From Marsupella aquatica (Eukaryota > Marchantiophyta): a DNA stretch of 64,000 bases. The DNA lies in the NCBI GenBank assembly GCA_973895155.1, contig OZ316891.1, positions 13,888,001-13,952,000 on the forward strand, read 5' to 3'. This document shows, piece by piece, positions 1 through 13,100 of this stretch. Position 1 is the stretch's first letter. Every line of letters starts with the position of its first letter. The notes below the pieces were generated by a model. It saw nothing but the letters and a program-made list of their open reading frames with translations, made no database searches and was not told the origin of the DNA. A program made the position numbers and the translations under genes.

Positions 1-3000
1 TTAAGATGACAGCGAAAAGTGAACCGGAGTTATTCTTATCCTTGAGCTCATGTTTGCTGATGAGCTACGAGAATACCAGAAAATCATACGACACTTCAGA
101 AGATCATTTACCTGCTCGCTATCTGCTCAAATAATAGGGGATATTCACTAAATGTAAGCAAATTGTATGCGGCAGTGTGTAGGTATTAGAACACATGTCA
201 AGTTAGAACACATGTCAAGTAACAGCAATGGCTTCGAGGAAACAAGTTGACAATAGTGGACACAGTCATACACACAGCATGTGGGATCAGAACATCCCCT
301 ATAGATGTTGCCAAAGGCCATTAGAGGGTTCAGTGCCAGGTCAATTTCCTTCCCTGTACTTTCACTGATGCTGCAGCAAAAGAAAGTGTTTTGTGACATG
401 TAGTGAGGCTGACAAGAGAATATCGCTTAGTCGTTTGAAAAATAGAGTATAACCAACGAGCGTGCTTGGAAGCTGTGCAAATGAAGCTCTCCAGACTATC
501 GTATTAGCTTTGTCTAACAGCTGTACGTGCGTTCTTTACATTATGAATTTATGGCTCAACGTTTGAGTGTTCGAAGACAGGTGGCAACTGAGATAAAGCC
601 ATCAAGTTACACAAGAGCTTGATTATAAGTATAAAGACGTTGATGGATACGCATGAAAGCAAGCACAAGCAGGGAGAACAAGCTAGGGACCCCAAAAACA
701 AAAAAACTACATTACATTAAGCTACAGGTAACTTCACAAACATTTTTGGTGTGCACATGACATTCCTAGGTCGTCAGGTACCAAAGCAGAATATCTAACA
801 AATCATGGAGGCTTCACATGAGAGAGCCTCACTGTGTTCTCAGTGCTCTCAATGTTCGGGCACTTGAGTTCAAGAACGGTTTGTAAGGAGTACCAACCTG
901 AATGCTCACCCGAAATTAAAATGAAGGTTTGGCTCTGTGGAGATTTTTGAGAAAACTGAGTCTCTGAAACAGGATGGTGGTTTTGAGAGATTTGAGAAAA
1001 TTGAGTGTCTGAAACAGGATGGTGGTTTTTAAGAGGGATTTGGGATGGAATGCCATTGTGTGACCATTGGACCAATTGTACTAGATACAGGGTTTCAACA
1101 GTTCTCATTAGCTCCATTGCAAGGTGTTGGGACAAGCAAAGTTCTCTAGTGGCCCTATTCCCAGACAGAGTACAGTAGTGCGACGGAGTGAAAGCATTGA
1201 TCGGTTTTCTTAGTGAAAAAATTGCTTCCCAGGCGCTACAAGATACAAAACGGTAGAAAAGATATTGTAGAACCCAGCTGCTAAGGTAACCGATAAACAG
1301 ATCATATTTTAATACAGCAAGCTTCCTCTTACTAAGGAACTCATTACGGCGTACGAAATCCTTCGTGTACTCTAGGGTTTGAGATGTTATCAGTGCTCAC
1401 TCTTGTGATCTGGACGCAACTGGCGGGCCAAAAAATGAGACTTTCTAAAACGTAGATGGAGATGAGTTTTCTAATTGTAAAATGTCTACTAGCCTTCCTA
1501 ATATTGACACAGCGTCCAGGACGGACAAACATTTGTACAGAAATTTTCCGTACTCCAGCCAAAATATTAGACAGCCTAGCAAGTCGATCAGATCCTTCAT
1601 TAGACCATTAGATAATAAGCTGCTGATGTTATGATTCACATGAGATGCAGGCTGGACCAAACACATATACACGCAGTTGAAATGGAGCATTCAAGTCCAT
1701 GGATCTTTAGTAGGCGCAAGAGACGGGTTACACGGCAGCAAGCAACAAGACTGCGTACGGCAAGCGAAAGCCAAATATAAAACCGATCCTTAGTTCCATG
1801 TATCCCACACTCGCAAGGTATAAATAGCAAAACGCAGCAGTTGTGAGAAGTGTACCTGGTTCTGAAAGTTCCATCGTCATTGAGATCCTGACGAGTAGGT
1901 ACGGGTGGGGCAAATGGTGAAGTGACTCTGTCCTTAAAACGCGCGACCCATTTCATTGTTCCTCGGCACGCTGATCGCTCCAATTGACATCGGTGTCCTG
2001 TCCAACATCCCCTCTCTCTATCTCTCTCTCTAGATGGATAGCAGTTGATTCCCAACGATCCAATTTAATACGAGCGCACTACCTCGACAATGGAATGGAA
2101 TGCCCACCAGGAGGCCAAGAACTTGTGCTCAGAAGTAAGTCATCCTGCTATGTTTCTCCTGCCACCGCGATGCAGTAAGTTTTGCACCCGATCCAGTTCA
2201 TAACTTCTGTAAATGGGCCCTACGAACACATCCCAAGTCTAACTACGCCCGACAACTAGTAACAGAGGAGCTGATCTACATTTTTCGTCTACAGTCCAAT
2301 CCCTCCGCCCTGTTTCTGACGGTCTGGAGCTTTCGTCTGCTAAGATACATTCCCTGTCACCGCAGCTGCGTCGAAGGACATCAATCCAGAGAGGAACCAA
2401 TATAAGGTATCCGATAATGACCAACTCTAACGTTGCAATTTCCAAGATGTTCGAATTTTCAAGACGCCCCCGATGGATTGCACGAAATTAGGTGGCAAAA
2501 AGCCGGAATAATCCTGGAGTAAGATAAGTAGTCTTCACAGGAAGTCAAGTTTACATGAGGGATCACGCCTCCCGTCCGCTAGCCTAAAAGTCATCCTTGA
2601 TTCCTCAATAAACAGCGGATTTCGAAATACCAAAACCCACAACCAATTCAAATCGTTTCTTCGATTTTTCAAAAGACCTCGCCCGTCTTACTCAACTAGA
2701 TAACCATCTCAAGATAACCAATTGGACGCCGATATCGCCAACTTTCTCTTTCAGCTGCATCTTACACACCTCAGGGAATCCTTGCCTAGTGCACCTTTAC
2801 GCCCCCTGTTCTCCCCTCCTTTGTAGCTGACGGCTTGACGTTGATAAACATTCTCCCATCCCATTCCTGCCCACAGATTCTCCAGCTCGCTCCACTGAAT
2901 TGAGATCCGTTCAGCATCCAACCTCCTGCGCCAGTTCAAACACTAATCTAGCAACCAGTAGCTCCAGCGAAGAGAGCTCTACGAAAGAAAACTCGCGCCG

Positions 3001-3660
3001 ACTTTTCTCCTGCCTGTACTAACCTGGTCTCCTGGTCTCCTGGACCTGTCCGTTTCACTTTGTTCGCAATTCGTCGTCACTGATGCAGCTCTGATCCTCT
3101 CACAAAGGATGTTGTTGCACGGATCGTCCCGCAAACCTTTCCTCTCTCTCTACTTCCCTCTCTTCTAGCACATCCGGACCCGGTCTCCCTCGTGCGAGCC
3201 AGTCTGCTTCGCTTCTTGGATAATCAAACTCCCACTCCGACTAGTGGCGCTCCCTAGTCGCACTGTTCTACTCTGTAGCTCCGTCTTCCACCATTCTCCC
3301 GCTCCCACGCATGATGCTCCCCGGTCTCACTCGTAAAGCTTCTCTACCTCATTCCGTTAGCTCGCCGGGTGCTGCTCCGAGACTTCGTCTTCGATTTTCG
3401 TTGCTTGATAAAGCATCAATTTTAGACGACACGGGAAAGCATCGCTGCTTTCCAGAACTCTGTGTGTTGTTGTTTGTGTGCACGCAGTTCGTCTTTTTAC
3501 ACACACACGTGTTTTCCTCGTTCCTACTTTTTCAGCGCCGTCCCTCCCTCGCGCGTCGTCGCGCCGTCCCGTCCCTTTGGTCATCGTGCCTTCCCTTATT
3601 GAGGGGCCTGGCCCTTGACTCTCCTCGTTCGGGACCGGCTTGTTCTTTGGGAAGGTACTG
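1..3660. other. No secure gene; scattered short ORFs
   Basis: No open frame here resembles a family I know. A 54-bp-scale direct duplication lies at about 945-1035, where the phrase 'ctgaaacaggatggtggttt' occurs twice; it produces a repeated peptide on the minus strand that I regard as fortuitous. From about 2990 to 3660 the sequence becomes pyrimidine- and GC-rich with CT tracts, which resembles a plant promoter or 5' UTR, but no coding exon could be attached to it. A good splice donor context (GTAAGT) at about 2132 follows an open plus-strand stretch (about 2050-2131), so a missed small exon is possible. Confidence 0.4.
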
Positions 3661-3714
3661 ACTTATTCCCACAAGTTTCCACATCCATCTATTAATAAAG
3701 CGATATCTATTAAT

Positions 3715-5060
3715 AGGGGGCTCTAGAACGCAGGTACACTAAGTATTTAGTCTCAGACACTCTAATTAATGTGAGGTTAGATTAGAGGTAAGTGACGGTA
3801 ATAGAGTGCCTGATACTAATATGATATGACTCTAATTGTGGTCACATGTTAAATAGTATCACACACACTTAGGTTAAAACAAATACAAGGGACAATAGTC
3901 AAAATCTGCTAATAAAAATTTTTAATTGTGCACAATATTTGATCACAGTTTACAAAATTTACTACTCAAACATTGAGAAAACTTCATAAACTTGTCTACT
4001 ACTCAAACATTGAACAAACTTCAGAAATTTATAACTCCTTCTCACATAGCACAAAATTGCAGTTTGGGGTACTAAATCACATGGAGCAAACAAGATCTAT
4101 TTGATTCACTTCTATCAACTATGAATAACACATGCTGTCCCTGTGTCTCACACAAGCTACAAACTAACATCTTTTTCACTCTCCTACAACCTGTCCCCTG
4201 TGTCTCATCCTTGCAAGACGGCATACAGCCCCAAGAGAAGTGCGTTGAGCCGGCTCTTGACCTGGTTCACCAACATCAAGAGCCACTTCAACAGTAGCAT
4301 CAATGTCAAGGCCAACTTGACTCCCTTCAAAATTTCGCTCGTTGCTATGATATTCTGAAGCTCAGGTGTAAATTGATTTTCAGACTATACACCATTCACA
4401 TTTAGAGACAAACCGGTATTTATCATTGAATTTTGTGGTGCACATGTCATGTCTATCAACATAACTGTTCAGCTCTGCTACAAAGTCCCTTGTCAATGTC
4501 AAAAACCAATGTTTGCCTGGATTTATCAATTTCCCATACGTGCCCTGTGTCCCAGTCCCCACATTTTTTGGGTCTTCATTTCTCAATTTTTTAAGTGCAG
4601 CGAGGATAAGCCAAAGGCGATGCATATTAATTACCAATGACATTTTGACACAGTCTTGATTCTCTCTTGGATTCTCTTGCCCTTGGTAGCAAATCCAGCT
4701 ATGATGGCCAATCCATTCCCGCAATGTTATCAGTTTGTCAACCTCCTTTCACAAAGTGACAAGCTAAAACACAAAGAAACTTTCTAAGAACATACACACA
4801 AAGAGATGTCATTGGTAGTCCGGATAACGTTGGAGTGGGTCCAGTTTAAGGTTACCACCAATAACATTGTTACTCTAATTATCAATGTTTTTCAATATGT
4901 TAGTTTATTTTTCAAAATTAGGGGTGATGGTAAATAGTGTCACTTGGCTGAAAATCAAGGGCTACCCCTAATTAGTGTGTGTGACACTAATGGATTAGTG
5001 ACTCTAATTGTTTTGTGACACTAAATACTGTAAAGAGTGTAGTCATCTAGGGTCTCAAAT
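3715..5060. mobile_element. Probable non-autonomous DNA element with imperfect terminal inverted repeats
   Basis: The left end (about 3720-3870) and the reverse complement of the right end (about 4915-5060) share ordered blocks: CTAGA, TACACT, TATTTAGTnTCA and TAGTnTCACACACAC. This is what an old element with long degenerate terminal inverted repeats looks like. The interior has no transposase-like ORF. I could not identify a target-site duplication, so the ends are approximate. An alternative is two independent AT-rich repeats of one family in opposite orientation. Confidence 0.35.
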
Positions 5061-5639
5061 ATAATAAGCAAGTAGTCTCACAGCAGTCCAGGTTTTGGTT
5101 CGGACGATGCGGCCAAAAGATGTGCTGCACTCACAGAGTCTGGCCATGGGGGATTTTACTGTTTCCCGGTTGTCAATTCTCTCCCCCCGCCCCAAACCCC
5201 CGCAATGGCCTGAGTGTTATAGTACCCAAAAAATGAACCCCAAAAGGTCTGTGCACCAGTCAAACACACCCCTGGGCCATGTTCTGGATAGTGGCCCTAT
5301 CCCACGGAAGAGTGAAACAGATACAGTAGTTCTTTGAGACCTCCTAATAAAGCGTGATAGAAATCTAAGATAGGGCTTACTTGTCTAGAGTTAAACCTCT
5401 AGACAATGACTTTGGGAACACATGCAAGCTCTGGTTGGAACTTGAAAAGGCCTGATGGTACTCACCATCTACTGTGACTCTGGGGGCATAGGTATTGTCT
5501 TTTTTGGGGGGGAGGGGGGGCTGCAAACTGGCATGATAGTACTCACCATTTATTTTCAAGCAAAGCTTGAGCAATCAGACTAGTCTACTAAAATACCTTC
5601 ATAAAGTTTTGGAAATTACAATTCAATGTTCAATGCAAG

Positions 5640-5920
5640 TGGTCCTTATGACAATTGAGAGCAAAAGAGCCAAACGCCATTGCTATGCAATGCGCGCAGT
5701 GTAGCGCAATATAGGCAATTATCTGTTGCAAGTCAGCACAGTGCCACAGCTGTTGGGAGGAACAAGGACACCTGTGCCGAGCCAAGACGTTGTAGGGGTA
5801 TTTCTGTAATTATTATTTTTGTTTGGATTGCAAATTTTACTGACAAGTAGAAAAAAGAGAAATTTTCAAAAATATAAAATGTGAATCTTTATGCTATATA
5901 TCAAATATGGTAGACATCCT
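5640..5920. repeat. Left copy of a diverged direct duplication
   Basis: Two blocks of this segment recur about 0.7-1.3 kb downstream. The block at 5670-5760 (ending 'atctgttgcaagtc') matches about 6350-6433. The block at 5815-5915 (an 'attttactga.aagta' core ending 'tcaaatatgg') matches about 7165-7258. The order and strand are the same. The right copy is split by the foldback element at 6465-7152, so the duplication is older than that insertion. Confidence 0.5.
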
Positions 5921-6339
5921 TGTTATAGGGCATTATTGAAATATTTTGCCCCAAACCAGGGCTTTAGCTAAAGTTGAGGGGACATCATGGTCCACAATGC
6001 TAAGGTTTGACATAAGATTCAATCCTTGCAATGAAGGTCATGTAGTAGTGTGCAAAGAAAGAAGAAGTTGAAAGGCCAGGTTTGTAAGCAAAAGATTAGA
6101 CAATTTTTGCATTTTTGTTTGACACTGTAAACTTTAGGACTTTGAGTTATATTGCTAGATTGATGGATAGCTGCACAATATACTCCTCAAAGCAAGGTTT
6201 GTATTGTAGAAAATAAATGAACTCAGAAATACAAAGCCAAAACTCACCAAATTCTTTCCAAGAATTCAAAAATATACAAGTTCCTGATTCATGCAAGTTC
6301 CTAATTCATGCAAGTTCCTTACTCCACCATTCCTGTCAA

Positions 6340-7260
6340 CAAATTACAAGTATTAGAGCAAAACATTGGCACTATGTAATGTGCACAGTACAGTGCAAAA
6401 TAGGCTATGATCTGTTGCAAGTCCCCCGCTGCAAACAACAAACAACAAATGCAGACCGTGAGTTAAATCTACGTCAAGTTCATGCGCCCCCATTTTCCCA
6501 GGGCGCCGTACTCTGCCCGTCCCAGTCCCTGATGCTGCTGCCTGCTCCGGCCTGAGTTTGCCAGAACATAAACCAATAGTCTAACATTTGGTCGCCCGAT
6601 CCGGCCCGATCAACTTTGTGCCATCAACTTTGGGTTTGTGTTTTGGCACCCATCACTTTTTAGGCTCCCCTTGAACACTTAGACTCTATCATGAAATAGG
6701 TATGACTCCATTGGAAGGAAGTGTTTCTAAAACATAAATCATGACTCCATTAAGAAGAAGCATTTGGCAAAACATCATCCAAGACTCTATCAATCAAATC
6801 ATGACTCTTAACCAAGTACTAGGCTCCCTTGAACACTTAGACTCTGTTACAAAACAAGTATAACTCTGTGGGAAAGAAGTGTTGCCAGAACATAAACCAC
6901 GACTCCACAACGAAGAAGTCGATGACACAAAGTCAATCGGGCCGGAGCGCGCAATAAAAAGTGATGGGTGCCAAAACATAAACCCAAAGTCGACGACACA
7001 AAGTTGATCGGGCCGGAGCAGGCGACAAAATGTTGGAGTATTGGTTTATGTTCTGGCAAACTCGGGCTGGAGCGGGCAGGAGCATCGGGCACTGGGACGG
7101 GCAGAATACGGTGCCCCAGGAAAGTGGGGGCGCATTAACTTGACGTAGATTTGTAAATTTCTCCTTTTTTGTCTTAAATCCAGATTTTACTGAGAAGTAA
7201 AACATTTTTGTACATTTAAACTTTAAAATGTGAAGGTTGTTTAGGGGTCTCAAATATGGA
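6340..7260. repeat. Right copy of the duplication, interrupted by the foldback element
   Basis: This is the partner of 5640-5920. Homology to the left copy is seen at about 6350-6433 and 7165-7258, on either side of the foldback element, which is absent from the left copy. The left copy therefore approximates the empty site. Confidence 0.5.
6465..7152. mobile_element. Foldback element with about 195-bp terminal inverted repeats
   Basis: The left arm (6465-6660) starts AAATCTACGTCAAGTT and is matched, at roughly 90% by eye, by the reverse complement of about 6957-7152, which starts with the same 16 bases. The arms are GC-rich compared with the flanks. The middle holds two direct copies of a block starting 'taggctcccc' at 6661 and 'taggctccct' at about 6828, period about 167 bp. 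A shorter block containing 'gatcgggccggagc' is also repeated in the right half. No transposase ORF is present, so this is a non-autonomous element. I saw no obvious target-site duplication. Confidence 0.7.
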
Positions 7261-9060
7261 TCTATTTCTCTAGTCCCCAGGATAGGGCCACTGCCCAGTG
7301 CCCAGACTTTGCAAGCTCACTTATTTTGGTTTCTGTAACAGTCAGGACGTGGTGGGAGGAAGTGGTCAACTGGAAACCAAAAAATCATGCGACAGAAGTG
7401 TGCAGGCTAGTCTTTGTGAGCATCTCACATTTCTCAGCCGTATCAGTCTCAACCTCAACTTGGACTGCCATGAGAGTGCATGAGGACCATATTTGACACC
7501 CCCTAGTAGTAGCTCAAATAATGGAGGGATTATTTTGTAATTTTCCTTCGTTCATTCCTGAGTCTGACCCCAGGCCATCTCCTCTTGCAGGACCAGATCG
7601 TTCCTTCCCGAGGGCGACTCCAAGTCCCTCCTGCTCTTTGAGCGCCGTCCCTGCGAGTTCAGACGTCCGCGTCCCACGCCCTTTCTGTCTCGCCTTGCTC
7701 CCGCCTCAAGATTTGGACTTCGGACAGCAACAAGCCCCACCGTCGACGGCCGTCCCTTCTCCAGTCACAGCGGCAACGTCGTGCTACGCGGGCGCGTCAC
7801 CTTCTCGGACGGCCGTCATAGCCGTCGCTTGACTCTGCTACGGTCCTGGTGAGACCTATGGTCCGTCTCCGCGTTTCGTGCGATCGCAGAGACACGTTAT
7901 GAACCCAAAGCGAGGAAATGTCCCAACATCCAAGATCGAGAGGAATGATGAAGAATGAAGTGGGGATGTTACGTAACAGCCTGTTCACCATTAATTTCTA
8001 GGGCTACTTTAGGAATAGGGCCGTCAAGTTGGGAGTCCAAACAAATTAGGAATCTAGCTGCTGGACTGGGACGAGGGCTATCAATAATTAGGAGTCAACC
8101 AATTTGTGAGTTGGACTCCAGGGTCATGTTCTAGAGGGTAATACCTGTCTGGGCATGGGCAGAAGGTTATTACTAAACTCTAATCCTATGACCAAAAAGA
8201 AAAGAAAAATTGGCCGTGTTAACCACGAGAAGCTAACTTTATGGGAGCAAGATTCAGACTAGAACCCTAGCCCAAACAGTCCTTATAGTAAGCCCTTATA
8301 GCCCAAACAGTTCAGGAAGGCAATAACCCACATGTAAACATTTTTGGAGGCGTCCCCTATTCTCGTGATCTGTTGCCTAAAAGTTACCTTTTCCCAAACA
8401 GAAGTTACATACTATAATGCAATGTTGGGCAGGGGTTCTAGCTTGAACCCTGCTGCAATAAAGCTCAAAACACCTGCTCAAAACACCTTCCCAGTTGGAG
8501 TCGGTCAGGTTTTCTTCATTTTCTGGTCACAAGGTTAGAGTCTAGTAACCTTAAACAATACCTGCATTATCCTGTACATAAATGCAGCCCGGGAAAGGTT
8601 TACAATCACGAGTTTCCAGTCAAGAGATTATGGAAATAGAAAGGACCTTCAGAAATGATTACACACCTGCAAACTTTATTCTATACTACATTTACATGTT
8701 GATTACAAAAGCTCTTTGCACAGTCTGCAATTTTACATAACTGTGACTTTGAGGTTCACCCAATAGAGTTTTTACTGGCTAAAATTGGAGGTGAAATATG
8801 TGGAGCAAAGAGTAGTCTTAATAGAGTATACTGTAACCCAATAGAGTTTTTCACCTTAGACTAAGAGTAAATGCCTGAATAAATACACCTTCAATTCTAG
8901 AAAATGCATGTTGCTTGGCTGTGGAAGTGTGGAGGCACAGCTGCGTCTCACCATGAGCTTTTCATCTCGTTTTTTATCAAAGACTTTACAGTGACCTACA
9001 GTACCTTTTTGGCCGAGAAAGTGATTAGGGCGTGTCAAAGTTAATCACTCTGTCTTGTTC
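7261..9060. other. Intergenic, no recognised gene
   Basis: The segment at about 7520-7850 is GC-rich and open on the plus strand for 103 codons. The translation is proline- and serine-rich with no family resemblance, and the sequence could equally be an unspliced 5' UTR or promoter. The remaining sequence is ordinary AT-rich intergenic DNA. I see no RNA gene. Confidence 0.35.
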
Positions 9061-9064
9061 AAGG

Positions 9065-9850
9065 CGTTCGCAACCAGGTCGAAGCATTTTCTCACGCTCC
9101 GGCAAAGAAATTCGAGCTTGATCTGCTCACACTCTTCGATTTCGTTGGCTAGACATTGCTGAGCTCTGTTAATTATTCTCTCTCGTGTTCAAGTCGTTCG
9201 CAACCAGGTCGAAGCATTTCCTCACGCTCCCGCAAAGAAATTTGAGCTTGATCTACTCACACTCTACGGTTTCGTTCGCTAGACCTCGAGCTCGATTAAT
9301 TAACTCTCTGTCTTGCGGAAGTCGTTCGCAACCAGGTCGAAGCACTTTCTCACGCTCCTGCGAAGAGAACTTTAGCTTGATCTATTCACACTCTCTCGGT
9401 TTCGTTCGCTAGACATTCCTGAGCTCTATTAATTAACTCTCTGTCTTGCGCAAGTCGTTCGCAACCAGGTTGAGGCACTTTCTCACGCTCCTGCGAAGAT
9501 TTTTTAGCTTGATCTATCCACACTCTCGTTTTCGTTCTCTAGGCATTCCTGAGCTCTATGATTAGCTCTCTGTCTTGTTCAAGTCGTTGGCAACGAGGTC
9601 GAAGCACTTTCTCACGCTGCCGCCAAAGAAATTTTAACTCGATCTCCTCACACTCTGCCTCGGTTGCTTTCGCTACTACGTTCCTGAGCTCTATGAATTA
9701 ACTCTCTTTCGTGTTCAAGTCGTTCGCAACCAGGTCGAAGCTTTTTCTCACGCTCCGGCGAAGACATCTAAGCTCGATCTACTCACACTCTGTCTCCTGA
9801 ATTCGTTACTACGTTAGATTTAAGCATTTTGTCGACACTCAGCACAGAAA
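9065..9850. repeat. Tandem array of about 130-bp units, six copies plus a decayed seventh
   Basis: The phrase 'cgttcgcaaccaggt' (with small changes) begins each unit, at 9065, 9195, 9323, 9456, 9585 and 9721. The periods are therefore 130, 128, 133, 129 and 136 bp. Each unit also carries 'tctcacgctcc', 'gcttgatct' and 'ctcacactct'. A degraded seventh unit is visible at about 9810-9855. The array ends only about 330 bp upstream of the PRD3-like start codon, so it lies in or next to that promoter. A smaller duplicated phrase, 'cattcattgatctttg', occurs at about 9883 and 9939. Confidence 0.85.
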
Positions 9851-10180
9851 TCTTAGCTTTACAAATACTGTCTGTGCACAGCATTCATTGATCTTTGCAT
9901 TTGACAAACACTCTTGTCTGTCCACGGACTTTTCGAGCATTCATTGATCTTTGAATTTGACGAACTAAAATTCTGCAATGATGGCTCCTGAAGTTTACTA
10001 GAATGTCTCTGAGGCAATCGGGACTCCCGCTTATCATGGTCTAACAAACATCTGGCAAAACTACATCTGACAGCGCGCCCGGTTTCTTCCCGTGTTCCGT
10101 GCGATTTCTCCCTGCGGACCAACGGACGGACAACACTTTCTGTTAGGGAGCCTTCACTTCGCTCGGGAATTTCTTCGGCC

Positions 10181-13100
10181 ATGAATAAGCTCAAGATCAG
10201 CAGGGCTGTGACTCCAGACTTGTCTACCACAGCGTATCTTCCGATGGGCATACACCATGGCAGAAGGTGCTGTCTACTTCAAATCCCTACTATAATGATC
10301 AAGGTGATTCGCCTGGCTACAATGAGTTAGGTTCTGCAGTATACTTATTGTATTCTTGTCATATTTTGTCACGAAAACAACTGGATGAACGAGTACCATA
10401 TTCTGATTTGGAATGTTGAGTGTCTACTGAGTTATAGGTTTAGAGGGAGAATTCTTTCATTAACTGTGTATTGGCGGTGATGGCTGGATTTCTAGGCCTG
10501 GATCAAAATTAGAGGCACAAAGCGACTGCCACTACTACAACCCCGTGGCAAGTACTCACTTCTCATCACGGCCTCCAGTTGAATACTCTGGATCACGGCC
10601 TCCAATTGAATACCTGGGATCTCAACACGACAGCCAGCAATCTTACTCGCAGGCAGTCTTGACTCAATCTCAAAACAGTCAGCAGATCTCCCAACAGTCA
10701 GGAGAAGACGTCGGGCTCCCCGATTATTCTGTGAGTTGAACTAGTTGGATGCAAGGTGGACGCAAAGTTAGAGAGATGACACGCCTGTTAAGCCTTGCAG
10801 CTCGTGAAGATTTCAGCAATATATGATAAAAAAACCATAGTTGCTCTCCTCTGCTTGTGAGTGAATCCTGTTACTGTAACCTTGTTCTTCAGCCGCTAGT
10901 TGGAAAACAGTTGCGGCCTTCGCCGTTCGATTGTGAAGTGCTAAGGAGCTTTTGTTACTCGGAATCTTTGTAAACCTTGTACGCAGTGGTGGAATGGATC
11001 GAGAGCAAGACATCTCATTAACAAAAGGCCACTTTCTCCTAACCATGCGACACGGCCGACGCAAGTTCCTCATAATAGTAAAGATGGACGATATGATCTA
11101 AGCACTTCACAGTTAACAGCTCAAACTTTGCTGCAACAAATCTCGAACCGTCAAGGCCCGACTGGCAAATGTCAGTTTGTTGCTTCCTACTTGAAACTTT
11201 TTTGATTCTGTGAGTAGAGATTATATGAAATGGTGTTATTAATTTAAGAGAACGCCCGTCCATTAGTTTAGAACTTGACCGCACAACACATGGCAAATTG
11301 CCTGCAGGCACCCTCACGGAATTGATGGAGAAGAGGCTCATGGATATACAAAATTGCTTGAATGGAATGGTGAAACGTTTGGACGAGCTTCAGGTCGAAG
11401 TTCGAGAGAATTTCTCTAGTATTAGAGCAAATGTTCAGGACGCCGCCAGAGACGGTACGAACCGACGAGCGTCTCTGATTTCACTCATTTTGTACAACGC
11501 CCCAGCAGTGGTCACATAGATTTCTAGTACGTTCTATCGTATACCTATCATGGTTTTCTCAAGAACAATCACATTACCCGTAAGATAGGGGAATAAACTT
11601 TATCTGCTTTTTCTCACAGCTGACATCACTAGGAAAGAATCCACTCTGCAACGATTCCAACTTGAGGAGCTGTCCGATGAGCAGAAAAGGATTCCAACAA
11701 GCATAGCGGAACAGATCACAGAACTCAAAGTTGAACTTCTCCAAAGCCAAAAAAAGGAATTGCAGGTACAGCGTCGAGTATTTGTACTTAAACTTCTCAC
11801 AACTTCGAATCCAAGTGGGTTATCGTCTAAAATCGGATTGAAGAGTCTCCCCTCTGCTGTTCAACACATACAAAGATACCTCAAGAAGTGGCTTGGAGAG
11901 TTGTGTTAAAATTACCGGATCATCAGAGAGAGAGGGCATTTGATATCCATAATACAAATAAGACCTGAACAACTGTCCGAAACCCCATTCGTTCAATCAG
12001 AAGGTATTAGGGAAGGTTTTTCACTTACAGCAGAACAAGAATTGTAACCTGGAAATCCAAAGCCTACGGAAGAGCGAGCAGAGAAACAGACTTTCATTTC
12101 GTCTTTGACATATATATAGACGACCGTCATATTCACAGCCAGTCTTGACGTTACTCTTCCCAGTAAAAAACATGGTTTTCAGCTTTCTACTCTCCATGAG
12201 AAGTTCGTCCACACGACTGAGATTGTGAAACACGTTCGTCCTTTCATTTCTCTACATATCGTTGTATGCTTGGCCGACGAACTCATTCTGATCAACGGCA
12301 TCACTCTCGATCGTTTACAGTGTATGTTCAGTGAATCCAAACCGATCGCGGGAATTATTCCTGACGAGTACGAGCACCAGAGGATAGATCCGGGTAAGTG
12401 TGACGGATCCATAACGGTAATAGACAGTTCCTGATCATTGGACCCCGGCTCATCATTGGCTTTTCATCTCGAGATGTTAATCTCCTCTGGAATGGAACTT
12501 GCAATATCGTAAACTTCCTAGATGAAACCCATTCTTGCATGATTCTGTCCCTCGGTACTGCCTTCCTTTCTATTCCCTGGCACCTTATATGTATGATTAT
12601 GATTTGGTCTCAGGATGACTCGCTCACAGATACAGCTGCAGGCTTCATGTGGGTCTAAGTGGGATGCAACCACGGTAGTTATGATCACTTACGATTCTAA
12701 TGATCCCTCGTTTATGCACGTTTTTCAGGTGGTCACTATAAGAGTATCCAAAGAGAAGCGAAGAATCATGAGGGGGCTGGGCACGAATGGATGCGCATGC
12801 CTCTTATTCATGAAGAGGCCCAACAAATATGCCACGAAACACGTCAAAAACTGACAAAGACCCGCCGTAAGATTTATTCTCGCCGAGTTTATACACAGTA
12901 TTGTGTGAAATATGGTTCCCTCTTCCATGTTTTCATGAACTGTGTTAGGAGGTTACATGAGCGGCTCAAAGGCTGGGAAATGTCAACTGAATTTTGCTAT
13001 TTGAGATTTCCCTGTTGCGATATCCAAGATTTCTTGCTACTTGCGAGGCATTTGCGAGTCAAAGATCGAAGTAAGTTCTTATTCCGTGCCCACGATTTCT

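Noticed and set aside
803-1135. 110-codon minus-strand ORF with an internal repeat (NHHPVS.TQFSQ)
   Set aside because: The repeat comes from a short DNA duplication. No neighbouring exon or known family supports coding.
7521-7832. 103-codon Pro/Ser-rich ORF
   Set aside because: No family resemblance. The composition reflects a GC-rich pyrimidine tract, and there is no supporting exon nearby.
12031-12105. Possible extra PRD3-like exon (QNKNCNLEIQSLRKSEQRN)
   Set aside because: The acceptor is good and the peptide could extend the coiled coil, but no usable donor keeps the phase with the next exon, so it is not included in the model.
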